A stretch of DNA of 64,000 nucleotides. Origin: Bradyrhizobium elkanii USDA 76. GTDB lineage: Bacteria > Pseudomonadota > Alphaproteobacteria > Rhizobiales > Xanthobacteraceae. This document shows positions 8,275 through 17,208 of the stretch, in pieces (within the stretch, counting starts at the first letter, position 1; every line of letters starts with the position of its first letter). Position numbers and translations under genes: made by a program. Location of the stretch: NCBI RefSeq assembly GCF_023278185.1, contig NZ_CP066356.1, positions 3,092,001-3,156,000 of the forward strand, written 5' to 3'. The notes below the pieces were generated by a model. It did no database searches. It was not told where the DNA came from and saw only the letters and a program-made list of their open reading frames with translations.

Positions 8275-10566
8275 ATGTCGTTTGAACGAGTGCTGCGATG
8301 GGCTCTGGTTGCGATTGCAATTGCGGGATTGACCGGGGGCATTCTTGCTCGGGCCGCGAGCCGGCCTGATCTGGCTGATCTTGCATGGGAACTCGGCACG
8401 GCGCCGGTGATCGCAGCACTGGCGATCTCGATCGTTAGAGACCTGCTGAGCGGCCGCTTGGGAGTGGACGCGATTGCGCTGCTGTCGATGAGCGCTGCGT
8501 TGGCGCTTGGCCAGCCGCTCGCCGGGGCCGTGGTCGCGCTGATGTATTCCGGCGGCAACATGCTGGAGGATATTGCGATCGCACGGGCGGAGCGTGACCT
8601 GCGCTCCCTGGTCGATCGGGCACCGCGGCAAGCACACCGCAAATGCAGCGAGGGGATCGAGGAGGTTCCGGTTGACGCAGTCTCGGTCGGCGAAGAGCTG
8701 CTGGTAAGGGCCGGCGAGATCGTGCCGGTCGACGGTATCGTTGGCTCGGCCTTGGCTACCATCGATGAGTCCGCAGTTACCGGCGAGCCGATCCCGGTCG
8801 AGAAGACACGCGGCAGCGCGGTTCTTTCCGGTTCGCTGAATGCGGGAGAGACTTTCGAGTTGACCGTGACCGCGCCGGCCGGCGAGAGCACCTACGCCGG
8901 CATCGTGCGCATGGTGACGGCGGCGCAAACGGCGAAGGCTCCCTTTGTGCGGATGGCCGATCGTTTTGCGCTGATCCTTCTACCGGTGACACTCGTCGTT
9001 GCCTTCCTGGCATGGCGGATTTCCGGTGATCTGACGCGCAGCCTTGCCGTGCTGGTGGCGGCGACGCCTTGTCCCTTGATCCTGGCCGCACCGGTCGCCT
9101 TTATCGCCGGGGTGGCGCGAGCGGCCCGGCGCGGCATCCTCGCCAAGGGTGGAGGGGCGCTGGAGGCGTTGGCTCGCGCGCACACGGTGCTGTTTGACAA
9201 GACCGGCACCCTGACTGTCGGAGGGGCACGGTTGCTTTCGGTCGAGGTCGCTCCCGGGGAGGACCCGGACGAGGTCCTCAGGCTTGGGGCATCGCTCGAG
9301 CAGGCCTCGCATCACGTGCTTGCCAAGACCGTCGTGGCAGCGGCCCTCGATCGCGGCCTCAAGCTGAAAGCGCCCGAACAGGTCAAGGAGACCATGGGCA
9401 CCGGCTTGAGCGGCCAGGTCGACGGGCGCCAAGTCACTGCGGGCTCGCGAGAGCTGCTTCGCTCGCATCCCGAATTGTCGCCCTGGGAGCTGCGGGCGAT
9501 CCGGCGCGCCTCATGGCGCTCGGCGCTGATCGTCTTCGTCGCCGTGGACGGGCGTCCGATCGGCGCGCTGCTGCTGGCCGACGAGTTGCGGGCTGATACG
9601 CCGCGAGCTATCCGGCTGCTGCGCGATGCAGGCATCGCGCGAATGGTGATGGTTACGGGCGATCGCGCCGCGGCGGCGCAGGCCATTGGTGCAGCGCTCG
9701 ACCTCGACGCCGTGCTGGCCGACCGCGTTCCTTCGGATAAGGTCGAGGCGGTCCGCACCGAACAGCGGCTGCGCCCAACCATCATGGTCGGCGATGGCAT
9801 CAATGACGCCCCAGCACTGGCCGTGGCCGATATCGGGGTCGCGCTCGGCGCGCGCGGTGCGACCGCGTCGTCCGAGGCGGCCGATGTGGTGATTTTGGCC
9901 GACCGGCTCGATCGCGTTGGCGAAGCGATTATAATCGCGCAGCGGGCACGACGTATCGCCTTGCAAAGCATAGTTGTCGGCATGGGGTTGTCATTGGTGG
10001 CAATGGTAGCTGCTACCGTTGGTTGGCTTGATCCCGTGCCTGCGGCCATCGTCCAGGAGGTAATCGACGTTGCAGTCATCCTGAACGCACTGCGGGCGCT
10101 CACTCCGGCCCTTGCCAGCGGCGGGGCACGTATCACCGTGGAGCAGGGGTTGGCATTGCATCACGATCATCAGGTCCTCGTCCGGGATCTCGACCGCTTG
10201 CGCAAGATCGTCGATGCGTTGGACGATGCGACGCCCGATTCCGCCGCAGGGTTGATTGGGGATGCTCAGTGCATCGTTCAGAGCAGTGTAGTTAGGCATG
10301 AGCGCGCGGATGAGGACAGCGTCTATCCGAAGCTTGCGGAGGTGCTCGGCGAGCGCCATGGCCTCTCCGCCATGAGCCGTGCCCATCGGGAGATCCTGCA
10401 CCTTGCCCGGCTGCTCGCTCGGATCGTCGAGGACCTGCCGTCAGAGAAGGTCGACCGCTATCTCATCCGGGATGCTCAGCGGGTAATCGAGGCCATCGAA
10501 ACGCTTGTTCGCATGCATACAGCCCAGGAGGAGGACATCTACGAAGCCGTGGCAGGACCGGCTTAG
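8275..10566 (+). CDS. nia: P1B-5-type metal ATPase with C-terminal hemerythrin domain (Nia-like)
   Basis: A 763-residue P-type ATPase. Landmarks are TGEP in the actuator domain, the membrane metal motif T264-P265-C266, DKTGT with phosphorylated D308, and GDGIND near residue 506. There is no N-terminal metal-binding domain. From about residue 623 a hemerythrin-like (HHE) domain follows, with HHDH near 629-632, VRHERADED, RAHREIL and HTAQEEDIYE as likely di-iron ligands. A TPC motif plus a C-terminal hemerythrin defines the P1B-5 group, whose studied member Nia of Sinorhizobium meliloti exports Ni and Fe. An oxygen- or iron-sensing tail fits the low-oxygen context. Expression is probably from the upstream USP promoter. 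Confidence 0.85.
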   Translation: MSFERVLRWALVAIAIAGLTGGILARAASRPDLADLAWELGTAPVIAALAISIVRDLLSGRLGVDAIALLSMSAALALGQPLAGAVVALMYSGGNMLEDIAIARAERDLRSLVDRAPRQAHRKCSEGIEEVPVDAVSVGEELLVRAGEIVPVDGIVGSALATIDESAVTGEPIPVEKTRGSAVLSGSLNAGETFELTVTAPAGESTYAGIVRMVTAAQTAKAPFVRMADRFALILLPVTLVVAFLAWRISGDLTRSLAVLVAATPCPLILAAPVAFIAGVARAARRGILAKGGGALEALARAHTVLFDKTGTLTVGGARLLSVEVAPGEDPDEVLRLGASLEQASHHVLAKTVVAAALDRGLKLKAPEQVKETMGTGLSGQVDGRQVTAGSRELLRSHPELSPWELRAIRRASWRSALIVFVAVDGRPIGALLLADELRADTPRAIRLLRDAGIARMVMVTGDRAAAAQAIGAALDLDAVLADRVPSDKVEAVRTEQRLRPTIMVGDGINDAPALAVADIGVALGARGATASSEAADVVILADRLDRVGEAIIIAQRARRIALQSIVVGMGLSLVAMVAATVGWLDPVPAAIVQEVIDVAVILNALRALTPALASGGARITVEQGLALHHDHQVLVRDLDRLRKIVDALDDATPDSAAGLIGDAQCIVQSSVVRHERADEDSVYPKLAEVLGERHGLSAMSRAHREILHLARLLARIVEDLPSEKVDRYLIRDAQRVIEAIETLVRMHTAQEEDIYEAVAGPA

Positions 10567-10832
10567 CTGTACGATTCGCGCGTACCTTCCGTTGAAGCGT
10601 CTTGACGGACTGCTCCACCGGCTTCGCTCTGAACGGCAAGACGTGGCCGAGTTTCGATAACGGCCCTGGAAAGCCGTCGGTACAGATCACGCCGGCGAAC
10701 AAGCGGCCACCAGTCATACAGAAAGATCTCCAACGGACGCCAGTTCGCTACCCAGTCCAGGATCAAGAGACTCTCCTCCAAAAGCCGCCGCAAGGGGTTG
10801 GCGAACAGCGCGCCCACGACAAACTGCGCCAC
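10563..10832 (-). CDS. Conserved-looking hypothetical protein, possibly truncated
   Basis: An 89-codon minus-strand frame with a coherent segment [16 protein letters not shown], then [20 protein letters not shown]. The Trp/Leu-rich pattern looks like a real short protein, not a shadow frame. The start is uncertain (GTG at 10832, no clear ribosome binding site), and the likely true N-terminus (around NPLRR) lies close to the junction with the ATPase fragment at 10838. It may be a complete small gene or a piece joined there by recombination. No function is assigned. Confidence 0.35.
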   Translation of the reverse strand: MAQFVVGALFANPLRRLLEESLLILDWVANWRPLEIFLYDWWPLVRRRDLYRRLSRAVIETRPRLAVQSEAGGAVRQDASTEGTRESYS

Positions 10833-10837
10833 GAGCA

Positions 10838-11647
10838 GGCGAGATCGTCGCCATGACGGGGGACGGGGTCAACGACGCACCCGCCCTGCGGCAGGCCGAT
10901 ATCGGAGTGGCGATGGGACTGCGGGGCACCGACGTTGCGCGCGAAGCGGCCGCCATGATCCTGCTTGACGATGCATTTCCGACCATCATTGGGGCGATAC
11001 GCGAAGGTCGCATCATCTTCGCCAATATCCGCCGTTTCGTCGCTTACCTCTTGTCCTGCAATCTGAGCGAGGTGATGGTGGTTGGGTTGGCCGTGTTGTC
11101 GGCGCTCCCTTTACCGCTGCTGCCGCTGCAAATTCTGTATCTTAATCTCGTGACGGACGTGTTTCCGGCCTTCGCATTAGCAATGGGCGAGGGTGAGGCC
11201 GGTATCCTCAAGCATCCGCCGCGCGATCCGAGAGAGCCCATTTTGGGCCGTTGGCAATGGATCACGATAATTCTACATGGCGGTGCGTTGACCGCCGGCA
11301 CGTTCGGGGCGCTGGCTGCGTCGTCTTGGCTGGGTCTCGACGCGCAAGCAACAGTGACTGTCACGTTTCTCACTCTCGCGTTCGCGCAGCTTTGGCACAC
11401 GTTCAACATGCGCGATCCGCAATCTCCGCTCATCGTAAACGGTATCACTCGAAATGGCTGGCTTTGGAGCGCGCTTTTGCTTTGCGCAACGCTGCTCGCC
11501 GTGCCGCCCTACCTTCCCCAGGCGGCGCATCTTTTACACCTTGTTCCCCCTACCGCTGACATGTGGTCAGTCGTACTTCTCTTTAGTTTCGTACCGATGA
11601 TCGTTACGCAGGCAATCAGCGCTGTCGTCAGAGCATGGATGGCATAG
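10838..11647 (+). pseudogene. C-terminal fragment of a calcium-type (P2) cation ATPase
   Basis: The frame opens at the hinge motif [17 protein letters not shown] and runs through the last membrane helices ([20 protein letters not shown], the [10 protein letters not shown] motif of P2-type ATPases, then TFNMRDP) to a natural end at 11647. About the first 600 residues are missing: actuator, phosphorylation and nucleotide domains and the DKTGT site. It therefore cannot pump ions. It is a different class from the P1B-5 ATPase next to it. The break is abrupt and adjoins an unrelated minus-strand frame, so it looks like a deletion or recombination product. Such ATPases (CtpF) belong to the mycobacterial DosR regulon. 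Confidence 0.8.
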
Positions 11648-11730
11648 CCGGCCGCTAGGTGGCACCCGCTCGATCTTGTCATCCGTAGCATAGGCGACAC
11701 GAAACAGGCCAACAGCGACGTCAAACCTGG

Positions 11731-12159
11731 TTAGGGGACAACGACGACGGCACAGGGGGCGAGGCTGACGAGCTTGTGAGAGACGCTCCCAAGTAACAAG
11801 CCCGCCACGTGACCGCGACCTCTGCGTCCCACTACGATCATCTTGATTGATCCGCTTGCGGCGATATCGAGCAGGGACTGGGTAACATCACCCCAGCTTG
11901 TCCGGGCTTCGACCTGCTGCACGCCCAACTGGCGCGCGCGGGCTTCCGCGGCGCTCAGCGTTTGGGCCGTGAGGGCTGCCAGCACGTCGCCGGTGCTGAC
12001 ACTGGAGTGTGGCAGTTGTCGCACTTCTTCTCCCAGGAGACGATCCGCAACAGTCACGATCAGCAGGTTGCATGCCAAGGCTTTGGCAATTTCTGCCGCG
12101 GCTTCAACAGCGCGGCTTGCTCCGGCGGATCCGTCCGTAGCCACCATGATGGATGTCAC
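11731..12159 (-). CDS. Single-domain universal stress protein (UspA family)
   Basis: A 142-residue protein beginning TSIMVATDGSAGASRAVEAA. The ATP-binding signature is VVGRRGRGHVAGLLLGSVSHKL (split: GRRGRG, then GSVSHKL), that is G-2x-G-9x-G-S, followed by the final strand CAVVVVP. The GTG at 12159 is preferred because AGAGG lies seven bases upstream and the protein then starts at the first beta strand; a GTG at 12180 would add seven residues. The operator at 12222-12235 lies 62 bases upstream and is shared with the divergent small gene at 12292. Predicted cytoplasmic ATP-binding stress protein, low-oxygen induced. Confidence 0.85.
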   Translation of the reverse strand: MTSIMVATDGSAGASRAVEAAAEIAKALACNLLIVTVADRLLGEEVRQLPHSSVSTGDVLAALTAQTLSAAEARARQLGVQQVEARTSWGDVTQSLLDIAASGSIKMIVVGRRGRGHVAGLLLGSVSHKLVSLAPCAVVVVP

Positions 12160-12221
12160 GAGGTTGCCTCTTGCCGCCACTTGGACTCACTCGAAAGCTA
12201 GTCTCTAAAATCAGAAGGATA

Positions 12222-12235
12222 TTGATTTTGCTCAA
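12222..12235. promoter_or_regulatory. FixK/FNR-type operator TTGATTTTGCTCAA
   Basis: Exact TTGA-N6-TCAA between the divergent USP gene (start 12159) and the small gene (TTG 12292, 56 bases away). It may drive both. Confidence 0.75.
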
Positions 12236-12261
12236 ATACATCGGCGACGTGGTCTCCATTC

Positions 12262-12275
12262 TTGATACATATCAT
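12262..12275. promoter_or_regulatory. Near-match FixK site TTGATACATATCAT
   Basis: One mismatch in the last base of TTGAT-N4-ATCAA. Being only 16 bases before TTG 12292, it could repress the rightward gene or be a decayed site. Confidence 0.35.
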
Positions 12276-12291
12276 TTTGGAGGATGGTCAA

Positions 12292-12534
12292 TTGGCTAAC
12301 GAGATGCGGAAAGAGCGAGTAGAAAACGGTTCGCAGTCAGCGAAGACCAACCGCGAGGCGCTTGTTCTCGAGGAGCGGGAGGAGCGCCGATTTCGAGATG
12401 CATTGGAGGATGACGAAGCTCGCGAAGCACTGAAGTTGTTGCATGCGCACGACGAAGAGCGCTTGTCGAAGAAGCCGGAAGAGCACGGTCCGCAGTCAGC
12501 GAATACCTACCGAGGCGTGTCCTCCCAAGGATGA
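12292..12534 (+). CDS. Small charged protein of unknown function, internally repeated
   Basis: About 80 residues, very rich in Glu, Arg, Asp and Lys (LEEREERRFRDALEDDEARE), predicted helical and soluble. GGAGG at 12280-12284 suits the TTG at 12292; an in-frame ATG lies at 12304. Its opening motif (GSQSAKTNRE) recurs near the end (GPQSANTYRG). The next stretch after the stop again encodes a copy of the middle motif (FRDGLEDDEV), so the locus is a degraded tandem duplication of about 150 bases. The FixK-type operator at 12222 stands 56 bases upstream. Function unknown. Confidence 0.45.
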   Translation: MANEMRKERVENGSQSAKTNREALVLEEREERRFRDALEDDEAREALKLLHAHDEERLSKKPEEHGPQSANTYRGVSSQG

Positions 12535-12575
12535 GCATCCATTTCGGGACGGCTTGGAGGACGACGAAGTTCGCG
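12329..12575 (+). repeat. Imperfect tandem duplication, about 150-156 bases per unit
   Basis: GGTTCGCAGTCAGCGAAGAC near 12329 is repeated as GGTCCGCAGTCAGCGAATAC near 12485. The segment encoding FRDALEDDEAR near 12391 recurs near 12542 as FRDGLEDDEVR. The second copy runs past the stop codon at 12534. Confidence 0.6.
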
Positions 12576-12607
12576 CCGAAATCTCACACGGGTGCGAGAA
12601 GAAGCGC

Positions 12608-15028
12608 CTAGCTTGCGAGCACGGTCGGTTTGGCTACAGTTCGTTCGGCCTCATGGACGACCCTCATCGTACGCATCACGCTTGACGGGTTCACGCTGAT
12701 CGAATCGATACCGAGTTCGGTCAGGAACTTCGCGATTTCCGGATAGTTTGCCGGCGCTTCACCACAAATGCCGACATGGCGCCGGTTGCGCTTCGCTCCC
12801 GTCACCGCCATTCTGAGCATCTGCAGCATTCCGGGATCGCGCTCGTCAAAATCAAACGCGACGATATCGGAGTCCCTGTCGACACCAAGCGTGAGCTGGG
12901 TCAGATCATTGGACCCGATCGAAAATCCATCGAACAATTTGGCAAACTGATCGATCAAAATGACATTGTTCGGAATTTCGCACATCATGAATATCTCGAG
13001 GCCGCCGTCGCCGCGGGTAAGACCGTTGCCGGCCATCGCGTCGAGGACGTTGCGGGCCTCCTCGATGCGCCTGCAAAACGGAATCATGATCTTGAGATTA
13101 GTCAGACCCATTGCGCTACGCACGCGGCGCAGCGCGGCGCATTCCAAAGCGAACCCTTCGGCATAGGCCGGGTGCGCATAGCGTGCAGCGCCGCGGAACC
13201 CGATCATCGGATTTTCTTCCTTTGGTTCGAAGTCCGCGCCCCCCAAGAGATTGGCATATTCATTCGTCTTGAAATCGGAGAGCCTGATGATGACAGGGCG
13301 GGGATAGAACGCTGCAGCGATGATGCCGACACCTTCCGACAGGCGCTCCACGAAGAAGTCGGATGGCTTCCGATAGCGCCCGGTGAGACGCTCGATCGAG
13401 CGACGGTCGCTCGCGGATCTGACTTTGGCGGGCTGCGCAAGCGCCATCGGATGGATTCCGATGTGCTGGTTGATGATGAACTCCATCCGCGCCAGCCCGA
13501 CGCCGTCGTTCGGCGCCATTGCCGTCTTGAAGGCGATTTCCGGATTGCCGAGGTTGACCATGATCTTGGTAAGTGGCCTTTCCAGCTCGTCTGTCGTGAT
13601 CCGCTCGACCGAAAACGGCAATGCGCCGTCATAGACATGGCCGATGTCGCCATCCGCGCATGACACCGTGACAGTCATGCCATTTTTCACGAGCCGGGTG
13701 ACATTTTCGGTGCCGACAACCGCCGGCACTCCAAGCTCGCGGGCGATAATGGCGGCATGACAGGTTCTGCCGCCATGGTCAGTAACGATGGCGGCGGCGG
13801 TCTTCATCACCGGTTCCCAATCGGGACTGGTCGCGGAGGCAACCAGCACCTCGCCGGGCTTGAAAGTGCGAAGATCGTGCTCGGTCCTGATCAGCCGAAT
13901 CCTTCCGGCGGCAATCTTCTCGCCGACGGCGCGGCCGGCTGCAACGACTTTGCCCGTTGATTGAAGGGCATAACTTTCAAGCGCTTCAGGTCCGCGGCGG
14001 GATGCCACCGTCTCCGGGCGCGCCTGAATGATGTAGAGCCCGCCCGTATTCCCGTCTTTCGCCCATTCCACATCCATGGGGGTCGGCGCGCCAGCTCTTT
14101 CGGAGTAGTGTTTCTCCACCACAATGGCACACCGCGCGAGCTCCAGCACGTCCTTGTCATCTATGCAGAACTGCTCGCGAGCCGCCTTCGATGTCGTCAC
14201 GTTTCGGGTAGTTGAGCGTCCTTTGGCATAGACCATCCGGATTTGCTTCGTTCCGATTCTGCGCGACAGGACAGCCCGGAAACCATGGTTGAAAGTCGGC
14301 TTGTGCACGTAGAATTCGTCCGGATCCACGGTCCCCTGGACGATGTTTTCGCCGAGGCCATAGGCGCCGGTCACCAAGAGCACATCGCGATGCCCCGATT
14401 CGGTGTCGAGCGTGAAAATCACGCCACTTGCCGCAAGGTCGGAGCGGACCATCTTCATGACCGCAACGGACAGCGCGACCTTGAAGTGATCGAAGCCATT
14501 GTCGATGCGGTAGGAAATCGCGCGATCGGTGAACAGCGAGGCAAAGCATCGGCGGCAGGCGAGCATGAGGTCATCCGGAGAGCGAACGTTGAGGAAACTC
14601 TCGTGCTGTCCCGCGAAGCTCGCAGTAGGCAGGTCTTCCGCAGTCGCTGAACTGCGCACGGCGACTGCGACATTGGCGCCATATTCTTCTTCGAGTTTTC
14701 GATAGGCGTTCCCGACCTCGCGGCGCAGAGCCTCCTGATCCGTTGCAGCATAGACGATGGCCCGTGCCGCGCGGGCGCGCTTGGCGAGTTCCGCGATGTT
14801 CCGCTTGTCCAGACCGTCGAGCAGCTTGCGGAGTTTGTCCCAGGCACCTGCCTGCGCCAGCGCGTCGCGATAAGCCGACGCTGTCAGGGCAAAGCCGTTC
14901 GGTACTTTGACCCCCTGCCGCGCAAGCGCCGAGTAGAGCTCGCCCAGCGAGGCGGTCTTGCCTCCCACCAAGGGGACATCCTCAAGGCCGATATCCTTGA
15001 ACCACCGCGTGTAGCCGGAAGCGTTCAT
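12608..15028 (-). CDS. ppsA: Phosphoenolpyruvate synthase
   Basis: An 806-residue enzyme of the PEP-utilising family, which makes PEP from pyruvate and ATP. The N-terminal nucleotide-binding domain begins LVGGKTASLGE and contains VAVRSSATAEDLP. The mobile phosphohistidine domain has GGRTCHAAIIARE, with the swivelling histidine at about 424. The C-terminal PEP-binding barrel ends with GSNDLTQLTLGVDRD and HVGICGEAP, with the catalytic cysteine at about 755. The ATG at 15028 has AGAAGG upstream; a longer frame to 15061 is less likely. The FixK box at 15100-15113 lies 71 bases upstream. It may return pyruvate to hexose or PEP under low oxygen, alongside the glk/pfkB operon. Confidence 0.92.
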   Translation of the reverse strand: MNASGYTRWFKDIGLEDVPLVGGKTASLGELYSALARQGVKVPNGFALTASAYRDALAQAGAWDKLRKLLDGLDKRNIAELAKRARAARAIVYAATDQEALRREVGNAYRKLEEEYGANVAVAVRSSATAEDLPTASFAGQHESFLNVRSPDDLMLACRRCFASLFTDRAISYRIDNGFDHFKVALSVAVMKMVRSDLAASGVIFTLDTESGHRDVLLVTGAYGLGENIVQGTVDPDEFYVHKPTFNHGFRAVLSRRIGTKQIRMVYAKGRSTTRNVTTSKAAREQFCIDDKDVLELARCAIVVEKHYSERAGAPTPMDVEWAKDGNTGGLYIIQARPETVASRRGPEALESYALQSTGKVVAAGRAVGEKIAAGRIRLIRTEHDLRTFKPGEVLVASATSPDWEPVMKTAAAIVTDHGGRTCHAAIIARELGVPAVVGTENVTRLVKNGMTVTVSCADGDIGHVYDGALPFSVERITTDELERPLTKIMVNLGNPEIAFKTAMAPNDGVGLARMEFIINQHIGIHPMALAQPAKVRSASDRRSIERLTGRYRKPSDFFVERLSEGVGIIAAAFYPRPVIIRLSDFKTNEYANLLGGADFEPKEENPMIGFRGAARYAHPAYAEGFALECAALRRVRSAMGLTNLKIMIPFCRRIEEARNVLDAMAGNGLTRGDGGLEIFMMCEIPNNVILIDQFAKLFDGFSIGSNDLTQLTLGVDRDSDIVAFDFDERDPGMLQMLRMAVTGAKRNRRHVGICGEAPANYPEIAKFLTELGIDSISVNPSSVMRTMRVVHEAERTVAKPTVLAS

Positions 15029-15099
15029 GGGTGCCTTCTCCGTGCGCTGCAGCAAATGCAATCCATTGGGACATATTGACCGACCGCCAACCGGAGCCT

Positions 15100-15113
15100 T
15101 TGCGCAAGATCAA
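15100..15113. promoter_or_regulatory. FixK-type operator TTGCGCAAGATCAA
   Basis: Matches TTG[A/C]-N6-TCAA. It lies between the divergent ppsA (start 15028) and the ABC membrane protein gene (start 15150). Confidence 0.65.
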
Positions 15114-15149
15114 GCATTCGGCGACGAAAGGCCGTTAGTTGTCAAACCC

Positions 15150-16286
15150 ATGTCCGAAGAGCACGAAGATAATCGGCAACGGGAGTGGCGCCGATTTTGG
15201 GGAAGCGCGTCAGGTCTCTGGCGGGACTTGTCGGCGTGGCGCATTTGGCTGGTTTGCGCTTCGCTGGTCGGCGTGGTCGCCCTGCAGCTCTATGTTCAGT
15301 TTCGCCTGAACTACTGGAATCGCGATTTCTTCAATGCGCTGGAGAGCCGGGACCCGCTGCGTTTGCATGCCCAGGCGATCTTGCTCATTCCTTTGTGCGG
15401 CGCGAGCATTGCGCTCGCAGCGATGTCGGTCTGGGGTCGCATGACGGTGCAGCGCAAATGGCGCGAATGGCTGACCAACAATCTGATCGATTACTGGATC
15501 GAAAACGACCGGTATGCCGGGCTCGCACGGGTGCAAGGAGATCAGAAGATCATCCCCGAATACCGCATTTCCGAGGATGTGAGGATCGCAACGGACGCAC
15601 CAATCGATTTTGCGCTCGGAATTGTTTCATCACTGCTGACCGCTGTCATCTTTGTTCAGGTATTGTGGAGCGTCGGCGGCGAGGCAAGCTTCTCAGTATC
15701 CGGCTATCGGTTCTGGATACCCGGCTATCTGGTGGGGAGTGTTGCGGTCTATTCGGGCATCGTGACGATCGCAATGGTTTTGGTAGGCTCGCCGCTCACG
15801 AGCGTCATTCAGATCAAGAACCAGGCTGAAGCAGAGTTGATTACAGCGGCCCACTTGCTGCGGGATATCGGCGAAGGCGTGATGCCCAAGCTGCAGGAGG
15901 CGGAGGCCAGGCGAGGGCTCCAGCAAGCGTTGCGGAATGTGCTCGCTCGTTGGCGGCGCTTGTGTTGGCAGCTTGTTCGCAACACGCTGGTCTCGCAGGG
16001 AAACACGTTGCTCGCGCCAGTCGTCGGGCTCGTCTTGTGCTCGCCAAAATTCCTGGCGGGGACGATGACACTCGGCGAGCTCACGCAGGCCGCTGCAGCA
16101 TTCACACTCGTACAGAGTTCATTCAACTGGCTCGTGGACAACTACGGACGGCTGGCAGATTGGGTCTCTTCGCTCGAAAGGGTAGGGCGTCTGCTGCTTG
16201 CGTTGGACGAACTCGATCGGGGAATCGTGCCGACAGCTCGCGAGGAAACGCCGATCCTTGGGGGGTCCATCACGCCGCTTCGATGA
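15150..16286 (+). CDS. SbmA/BacA-YddA-type ABC membrane domain, ATPase part missing
   Basis: A 378-residue protein with a cytoplasmic start (MSEEHEDNRQREWRRFW), a family-typical YVQFRLNYWNRDFFNALE segment and about six membrane helices (for example WLVCASLVGVVALQL, ILLIPLCGASIALAAMSVW). This is the ABC_membrane_2 fold of SbmA/BacA and YddA peptide transporters. YddA-like members continue with a nucleotide-binding domain to about 580 residues; this one stops at GGSITPLR, 17 bases into the 3' end of pfkB. It could use proton energy as SbmA/BacA does, or be a truncated YddA. The ATG at 15150 lies 36 bases after the operator. Confidence 0.7.
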   Translation: MSEEHEDNRQREWRRFWGSASGLWRDLSAWRIWLVCASLVGVVALQLYVQFRLNYWNRDFFNALESRDPLRLHAQAILLIPLCGASIALAAMSVWGRMTVQRKWREWLTNNLIDYWIENDRYAGLARVQGDQKIIPEYRISEDVRIATDAPIDFALGIVSSLLTAVIFVQVLWSVGGEASFSVSGYRFWIPGYLVGSVAVYSGIVTIAMVLVGSPLTSVIQIKNQAEAELITAAHLLRDIGEGVMPKLQEAEARRGLQQALRNVLARWRRLCWQLVRNTLVSQGNTLLAPVVGLVLCSPKFLAGTMTLGELTQAAAAFTLVQSSFNWLVDNYGRLADWVSSLERVGRLLLALDELDRGIVPTAREETPILGGSITPLR

Positions 16287-17208
16287 CGACCTGTCGGGCA
16301 AGACGTTTGACGTCTTCGGGCATACAGAGGCCGGTGCCGCGATTGATCAAAGCGGCGGCGCCTGCGGCAACGGCGTACCGAAAGGAGTCTTCCAGACCGG
16401 CTCCCGACGCAAATTGCCAGAGCAACGCTCCGAGAAAACTATCGCCGGCGCCAACTGCGCTGATCGGAGTGATCGCAAGCGGCTCTGCCCGCAACACCTG
16501 GTCGCGCGTGACCAGCACGGCGCCGAGATGGCCCATGGTCAGCGCAACGGTGGTAACTTTGCCATCGTGGACGAGAGCTTTTGCCGCGGCTTGCCATTCC
16601 TTGGCGTCATGTGGCTCGCAGCCGGCGAGCTCTCGCATTTCCTGCAAATTCGGTTTGATCAAATCGACCCCTTCAACGACGGCAGCGGCAAGCGCCGAGC
16701 CCGATGCATCAACGACCATCCTGGCGCCGCGCAGTTTCGCGATTCTCGTCAACCTGGCATAGAAATCGTCCGGAACGCCTCCGGGCAGGCTTCCGCTCGC
16801 GACTACAAATCGGGGAAACGGTTCAATCCTGGAAAGAAACGCCAGAAATTGCTGCCATTCGGCCTCAGTGAGGGTCGGTCCGGGCAGAATGAAGCGGAAC
16901 GGCTGACCAGTGCTGATTTCGACGACAAAGAAATCCTCGCGTGTCTCTTCCGCGATGGAGAAAGTGCAGCTTGGCACGCCCTCCTTGTCGAGCAGTCTGC
17001 GGAGCATATCCCCCGTCGCGCCGCCCACAGGGTAGACAGCGCGGACACGCCCGCCGAGGCGTTTGACGACGCGCGCCACATTGATTCCGCCGCCCCCCGG
17101 ATCGCGCTGTTGCGACCTGCCCCGCAGCTTGTAGACTGGAACGATCTTCTCGACAGTTGTCGACAGATCGACCGCCGGATTGAGCGTAATCGTCACAACG
17201 TCCGTCAT
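16270..17208 (-). CDS. pfkB: PfkB-family phosphofructokinase
   Basis: A 312-residue sugar kinase of the ribokinase/PfkB fold. It shows TLNPAVDLS at the start, the GGGGINVARVVKRLGG substrate-binding motif, and the ATP/anion-hole signature GAGDSFLGALLWQFA with the catalytic Asp. Closest in appearance to the minor 6-phosphofructokinase, though 1-phosphofructokinase is possible. Its ATG overlaps the glucokinase stop in an ATGA (17205-17208), so it is the last gene of a bgl-glk-pfkB operon that would turn beta-glucosides into fructose 1,6-bisphosphate. PfkB enzymes recur in hypoxia regulons, including DosR. The operon is presumably controlled by the operator at 19662. Confidence 0.88.
   Translation of the reverse strand: MTDVVTITLNPAVDLSTTVEKIVPVYKLRGRSQQRDPGGGGINVARVVKRLGGRVRAVYPVGGATGDMLRRLLDKEGVPSCTFSIAEETREDFFVVEISTGQPFRFILPGPTLTEAEWQQFLAFLSRIEPFPRFVVASGSLPGGVPDDFYARLTRIAKLRGARMVVDASGSALAAAVVEGVDLIKPNLQEMRELAGCEPHDAKEWQAAAKALVHDGKVTTVALTMGHLGAVLVTRDQVLRAEPLAITPISAVGAGDSFLGALLWQFASGAGLEDSFRYAVAAGAAALINRGTGLCMPEDVKRLARQVVIEAA

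Noticed and set aside
8144..8284. A 46-codon ORF overlapping the metal ATPase start
   Set aside because: No ribosome binding site and no protein-like pattern; it overlaps a well-supported start.
12776..13663. Long plus-strand frames opposite ppsA
   Set aside because: They are antisense shadows of a strongly supported enzyme with all its catalytic motifs.
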